From: VFJZ01 sp046598415
GTDB taxonomy: Bacteria > Actinomycetota > Thermoleophilia > Gaiellales > F1-60-MAGs149
Direction of reading: 5' to 3'
DNA length: 24,348 nt
Assembly (NCBI GenBank): GCA_046598415.1
Contig: JBKJIG010000068.1
Location: 1-24,348, forward strand
A program made the position numbers and the translations under genes. Every line of letters starts with the position of its first letter. Position 1 is the first letter of the stretch. Of this stretch, positions 21,812-24,348 are shown one piece after another. The notes beneath the pieces were generated by a model that did not search any database, was not told the origin of the DNA, and saw only the letters and a program-made list of their open reading frames with translations.

Positions 21812-22926
21812 TGGCCGAGACGCTGCTCCGCACGCCGTTCGCGCCGCGCAACGCGCCGGCCGATGCGGAGTGCATCGACGTCTACGGCTACGCGGCGCCG
21901 CTGGTCGTGACCGACCCGGTCGAGGAGTACACCGCCGTGCGGGAGCGCGTCGGCGTGCTCGACTTCTCGATGCTGCTGAAGGTCGACGTGCGCGGCCCCG
22001 GCGCGATCGCGGCGGTGAACGGCGCGGTCGTGCGCGATCTCGCCGGCGTCGCGCCCGGCCGGATCGCGTACGGACCGATCGTCAACGACGCCGGCGGCAT
22101 GCTCGACGACTCGACCTGCTTCGTGTACGGACCCGACCACGTGCGCGTGATCGGCGGTCCCCGCATGCCGGCGGCAATCGAGGCGGCGACAGCCGGCAGA
22201 GGCCTCGACGTCCGCCACCTGCGCGAACGACAGTGCCACCTCACGCTGCAGGGTCCGCGCAGCCGCGAGGTGCTCGCGAAGCTCGCCGACCTGGACGTCT
22301 CGGGCGACGCGTTTCCGTACTACACCTTTCGCGACGGCATCACCGTCGCCGGCCTGCCAGCGCTGGTGTCACGGATGGGCTTCACGGCCGAACTAGGATA
22401 TGAGATCTACGCTCCAGTCGAGCGGGCGCTCGAACTGTGGGACGCCGTGTTCGCCGCCGGCGCGGAGTTCGGCATCCGGGCGGTCGGCGCGGCGGCAATC
22501 ATGATGCTCCGCATCGAGGCTGGCATGGTGATGGGCGAAGGCCTCGAATACGACGAGTCGGTGACACCGTGGGAGTGCAACCTGGGCTGGGCTGTGCCGG
22601 CGGAAAAGGCGGCGTACCGCGGCCGGGAGGCGCTCGCCGCGGCCCGCGAGACGGCGCCGTTCCGCACCGTCTCGATCCGGCTCGCCGGTGGGGGGGATCG
22701 GGCGACCGGCGCGCCGCTGTATGCCGGCGACGCCGTCGTCGGGCACGTGACGATGAGCGTGCCGTCGCCGCACCTGGGATTCGCGACGCTCGGGCTGGCG
22801 CGGGTCGAGACGCCTCACACCGCCGTCGGATCGCAGCTGGTGGCGCGCCTGGACGAGGGTGACGTCGCCGGCGAGGTCATGGCCACGCCGGTCTACGACC
22901 CCGATCGCGTGCGCGTCCGGAGCTGA
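21811..22926 (+). CDS. GcvT-fold folate-dependent aminomethyl/methyltransferase
   Basis: The protein has 371 residues, the length of glycine-cleavage T protein or of DmdA. It starts MAETLLRTPFAPRNAPADAECIDVYG and has VLDFSMLLKVDVRGPGA, GPIVNDAGGMLDDSTCF (D99/D100 correspond to the Asp that activates tetrahydrofolate in T protein), QCHLTLQGPRSREVL, GFTAELGYEIY, MLRIEAGMVMGEGLEYDESVTPWECNLGW and a C-terminal barrel domain with AGDAVVGHVTMSVPSPHLG. Enzymes of this fold move a methylene or methyl group from an N-, S- or O-methyl compound to tetrahydrofolate. No other glycine-cleavage genes are near, so it is more likely a catabolic demethylase component. The ATG overlaps the permease stop by one base. 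The P450 starts four bases after its end. Confidence 0.88.
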   Translation: MAETLLRTPFAPRNAPADAECIDVYGYAAPLVVTDPVEEYTAVRERVGVLDFSMLLKVDVRGPGAIAAVNGAVVRDLAGVAPGRIAYGPIVNDAGGMLDDSTCFVYGPDHVRVIGGPRMPAAIEAATAGRGLDVRHLRERQCHLTLQGPRSREVLAKLADLDVSGDAFPYYTFRDGITVAGLPALVSRMGFTAELGYEIYAPVERALELWDAVFAAGAEFGIRAVGAAAIMMLRIEAGMVMGEGLEYDESVTPWECNLGWAVPAEKAAYRGREALAAARETAPFRTVSIRLAGGGDRATGAPLYAGDAVVGHVTMSVPSPHLGFATLGLARVETPHTAVGSQLVARLDEGDVAGEVMATPVYDPDRVRVRS

Positions 22927-22930
22927 CGCC

Positions 22931-24115
22931 GTGTCCACCGCCGAGACGCGCGACGCCGACGACCTTCTGCCGTTCACCGACCCGGCGTTCTGGCACGACC
23001 CGTACCCGTACTATGATCGCGTGCGGGCGCTCACGCCGGTCTACGCGAGCCCGGCCGGCGTCCACGTGCTGACGCGGCACGAGCACATCGCCGCGCTGAT
23101 CCGCGACCCGCGCATGAGCGCGCTCGAGCTTTCGTTCGGCGTCGGCGACCGCTTCCACGACTCGGTACTGGGACAAGACCCGCCCGACCACACGCGGTTG
23201 CGCAAGGTGTTTCAGAAGTGGTTCAGCGGCTCGCGCGTCCGTGATTGGGCGGCCGATACGCAGGCCCGGGTCGACGCCTCGCTGGTCGCGGCGGAAGCCC
23301 GGGGCGGCACGCTCGACGTGATCGACGACTACGCATTTCCGGCTACCTTCGGAACGATCTCCTACATGTTCGGCGTCCCGACCGACGAGGCGCAGGCCTG
23401 CCGGCACCACACCTACCTGATCGGCCGGGCGCTCGCACCCGGCGCCGACGACGCCGACATGGCCGCGGGCGACGCGTCGTTCGAGTGGTACTACGCCTAC
23501 GTCCGCGGCCTGATCGAGCAGAAGCGGCGCGCGCCCGGCGACGATCTCCTGTCCGCGTTCGTCGCCGCCGTCGGCGATGCGACGATGACGGAGAACGAGG
23601 TGCTCGCAACGATGACGCTCCTGTACGCCGTCGGGCACCTCGACAACACCTACCTGATCGCGAACGGCGTCCTCGAGCTGCTGAGCGCGCCGGAGCTGCG
23701 GCGGCGCTTCGTCGCCGATCCGGCCGCCCGCGGCAACGCGATCCTCGAGCTGCTGCGGCATGAGACGCCCGAGCAATTCGTCGTGCGCGCGGCGAAGGAG
23801 ACGATCGAGATCGGCGGCGAGACCATCCCGGCCGGCGCCGTCGTGATGCTCATGATCGGCGCAGCCAACCGCGACCCGGCCGTCTTCTCCGATCCCGCGC
23901 GGCTCGACATCGACCGGCCGAATCTCAACCGCCAGCTGGCGTTCGGCGGTGGCATCCACGCGTGCATCGGCTCCGGCTTGGCCCGCGCCCAGGGGGAGGT
24001 CGGCGTCGCAACGATCGTCGAGCGCTATCCGTCACTGGCCCTCGCGGGTGAGACCGAATTCGGCCACACGGAGTTCCTCCGCGTGATCCGGCATATGCCC
24101 GTTTCCCTGAGCTGA
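22931..24115 (+). CDS. Cytochrome P450 with non-canonical I-helix
   Basis: The protein has 394 residues from a GTG start. The N-terminus DPAFWHDPYPYYDRVRALTPVY and DPPDHTRLRKVFQKWFS are typical of bacterial class I P450s. The ExxR pair is E273-R276 (ELLRHETP), and the haem loop FGGGIHACIGSGLAR (338 onwards) carries the thiolate C345. The I-helix reads GHLDNTYLIANG (235 onwards) where most relatives have GHETTANLIANG, so the acid-alcohol pair that delivers protons to oxygen is replaced by Leu-Asp-Asn at the normal positions. This suggests altered oxygen activation or substrate-assisted chemistry. It probably oxidises the imported compound, for example by N- or O-demethylation, beside the folate enzyme. 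No ferredoxin gene is in view. Start GTG 22931 follows the previous stop by four bases. Confidence 0.92.
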   Translation: MSTAETRDADDLLPFTDPAFWHDPYPYYDRVRALTPVYASPAGVHVLTRHEHIAALIRDPRMSALELSFGVGDRFHDSVLGQDPPDHTRLRKVFQKWFSGSRVRDWAADTQARVDASLVAAEARGGTLDVIDDYAFPATFGTISYMFGVPTDEAQACRHHTYLIGRALAPGADDADMAAGDASFEWYYAYVRGLIEQKRRAPGDDLLSAFVAAVGDATMTENEVLATMTLLYAVGHLDNTYLIANGVLELLSAPELRRRFVADPAARGNAILELLRHETPEQFVVRAAKETIEIGGETIPAGAVVMLMIGAANRDPAVFSDPARLDIDRPNLNRQLAFGGGIHACIGSGLARAQGEVGVATIVERYPSLALAGETEFGHTEFLRVIRHMPVSLS

Positions 24116-24120
24116 GCGGG

Positions 24121-24160
24121 GACGCCGCCGTTCCTGCCAGCGGTCGTGACGGACGGCGTC
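24121..24160 (+). terminator. Hairpin after the P450 gene
   Basis: GACGCCGCCGT (24121-24131) pairs with ACGG-A-CGGCGTC (24149-24160), with one bulged A, around a 17-base loop, beginning five bases after the P450 stop. It probably ends the permease operon and also faces the gene entering from the right. Confidence 0.6.
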
Positions 24161-24232
24161 GACATCTGACCCAGACCTCGAGGATCTGCAAGAACGCGGG
24201 CCACGCAATTCGACGCAATACCGACGCAGTGC

Positions 24233-24348
24233 CTAGACGGCGTCGCCGGCGCGCTCGGCGGGGGCTCCGACGAGCGGCCCGACGCAGAAGTGCTCCATGT
24301 GCCGCTCGGCGAGCCGGCTGTGGTATTCGCCGAACTCCGCCGTGGCGT
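24233..24348 (-). CDS. C-terminal end of a gene entering from the right
   Basis: The minus strand is open from the window edge to a TAG at 24233 and reads EFGEYHSRLAERHMEHFCVGPLVGAP, then ERAGDAV. The composition and GC-rich third codon positions look coding. Only about 38 residues are present, so the family cannot be named. It is convergent with the P450 operon. Its product could be part of the same pathway (for example another oxygenase component), but nothing in these residues proves it. Confidence 0.55.
   Translation of the reverse strand, partial: ATAEFGEYHSRLAERHMEHFCVGPLVGAPAERAGDAV

Overview
This is a high-GC window that looks actinobacterial. GTG starts, 4-base gene overlaps, OmpR-type signalling, a BCCT/APC-like solute gene next to a P450, and TatC/MocR fragments all fit Actinomycetota, perhaps Thermoleophilia-like, but the lineage is inference. 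It reads as an accessory region. Intact operons are separated by stretches of broken genes and by a repeated element tied to tRNA-Thr(CGU).

Layout. Positions 1-2010 hold only gene fragments: two IS630-type transposase remnants, a tatC N-terminus, a MocR-type regulator C-terminus and an NmrA-type reductase with several frameshifts. A small ABM-domain gene (2079-2375) is followed by tRNA-Thr and repeat copy A. From 2.8 to 12.0 kb lies a coherent envelope-stress or export locus: a small lipoprotein, an OmpR-type response regulator with its histidine kinase, a secreted PepSY-like protein, a broken second PepSY gene, and a tightly overlapping operon of lipoprotein, two ABC ATPases and a large FtsX-type permease. 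Three copies of one direct-repeat operator (GTCATCG-n4-GTCAT, 11-base period, 10 bases before a -10-like hexamer) precede the regulator, the PepSY gene and the ABC operon, so the locus looks like one regulon.

From 12.3 to 19.4 kb the window is partitioned by repeats. Copy B has a decayed tRNA-Thr, copy C an intact tRNA-Thr identical to the first, and copy D is fused at the anticodon loop to the 3' half of another tRNA. Two weaker copies (E, F) lie between. The cargo between them is a frameshifted AlkZ-type winged-helix protein, a broken GNAT acetyltransferase cut at the tRNA end, an acidic-linker protein, an unknown ORF, and an AlbA_2 (Schlafen-type) ATP-binding regulator. I read the repeats as attachment-site remnants of integrative elements that used the tRNA-Thr anticodon loop. 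No recombinase catalytic domain is present in the window.

From 19.6 kb to the end is an intact catabolic-looking cluster: a TetR regulator divergent from an APC permease, a stand-alone GcvT-fold (folate-dependent methyl or aminomethyl transfer) protein and a cytochrome P450 with an unusual I-helix. The last three genes are coupled or nearly so. The best guess is uptake and demethylation of a small methylated compound, with one-carbon units passed to folate. A further gene enters from the right on the minus strand.
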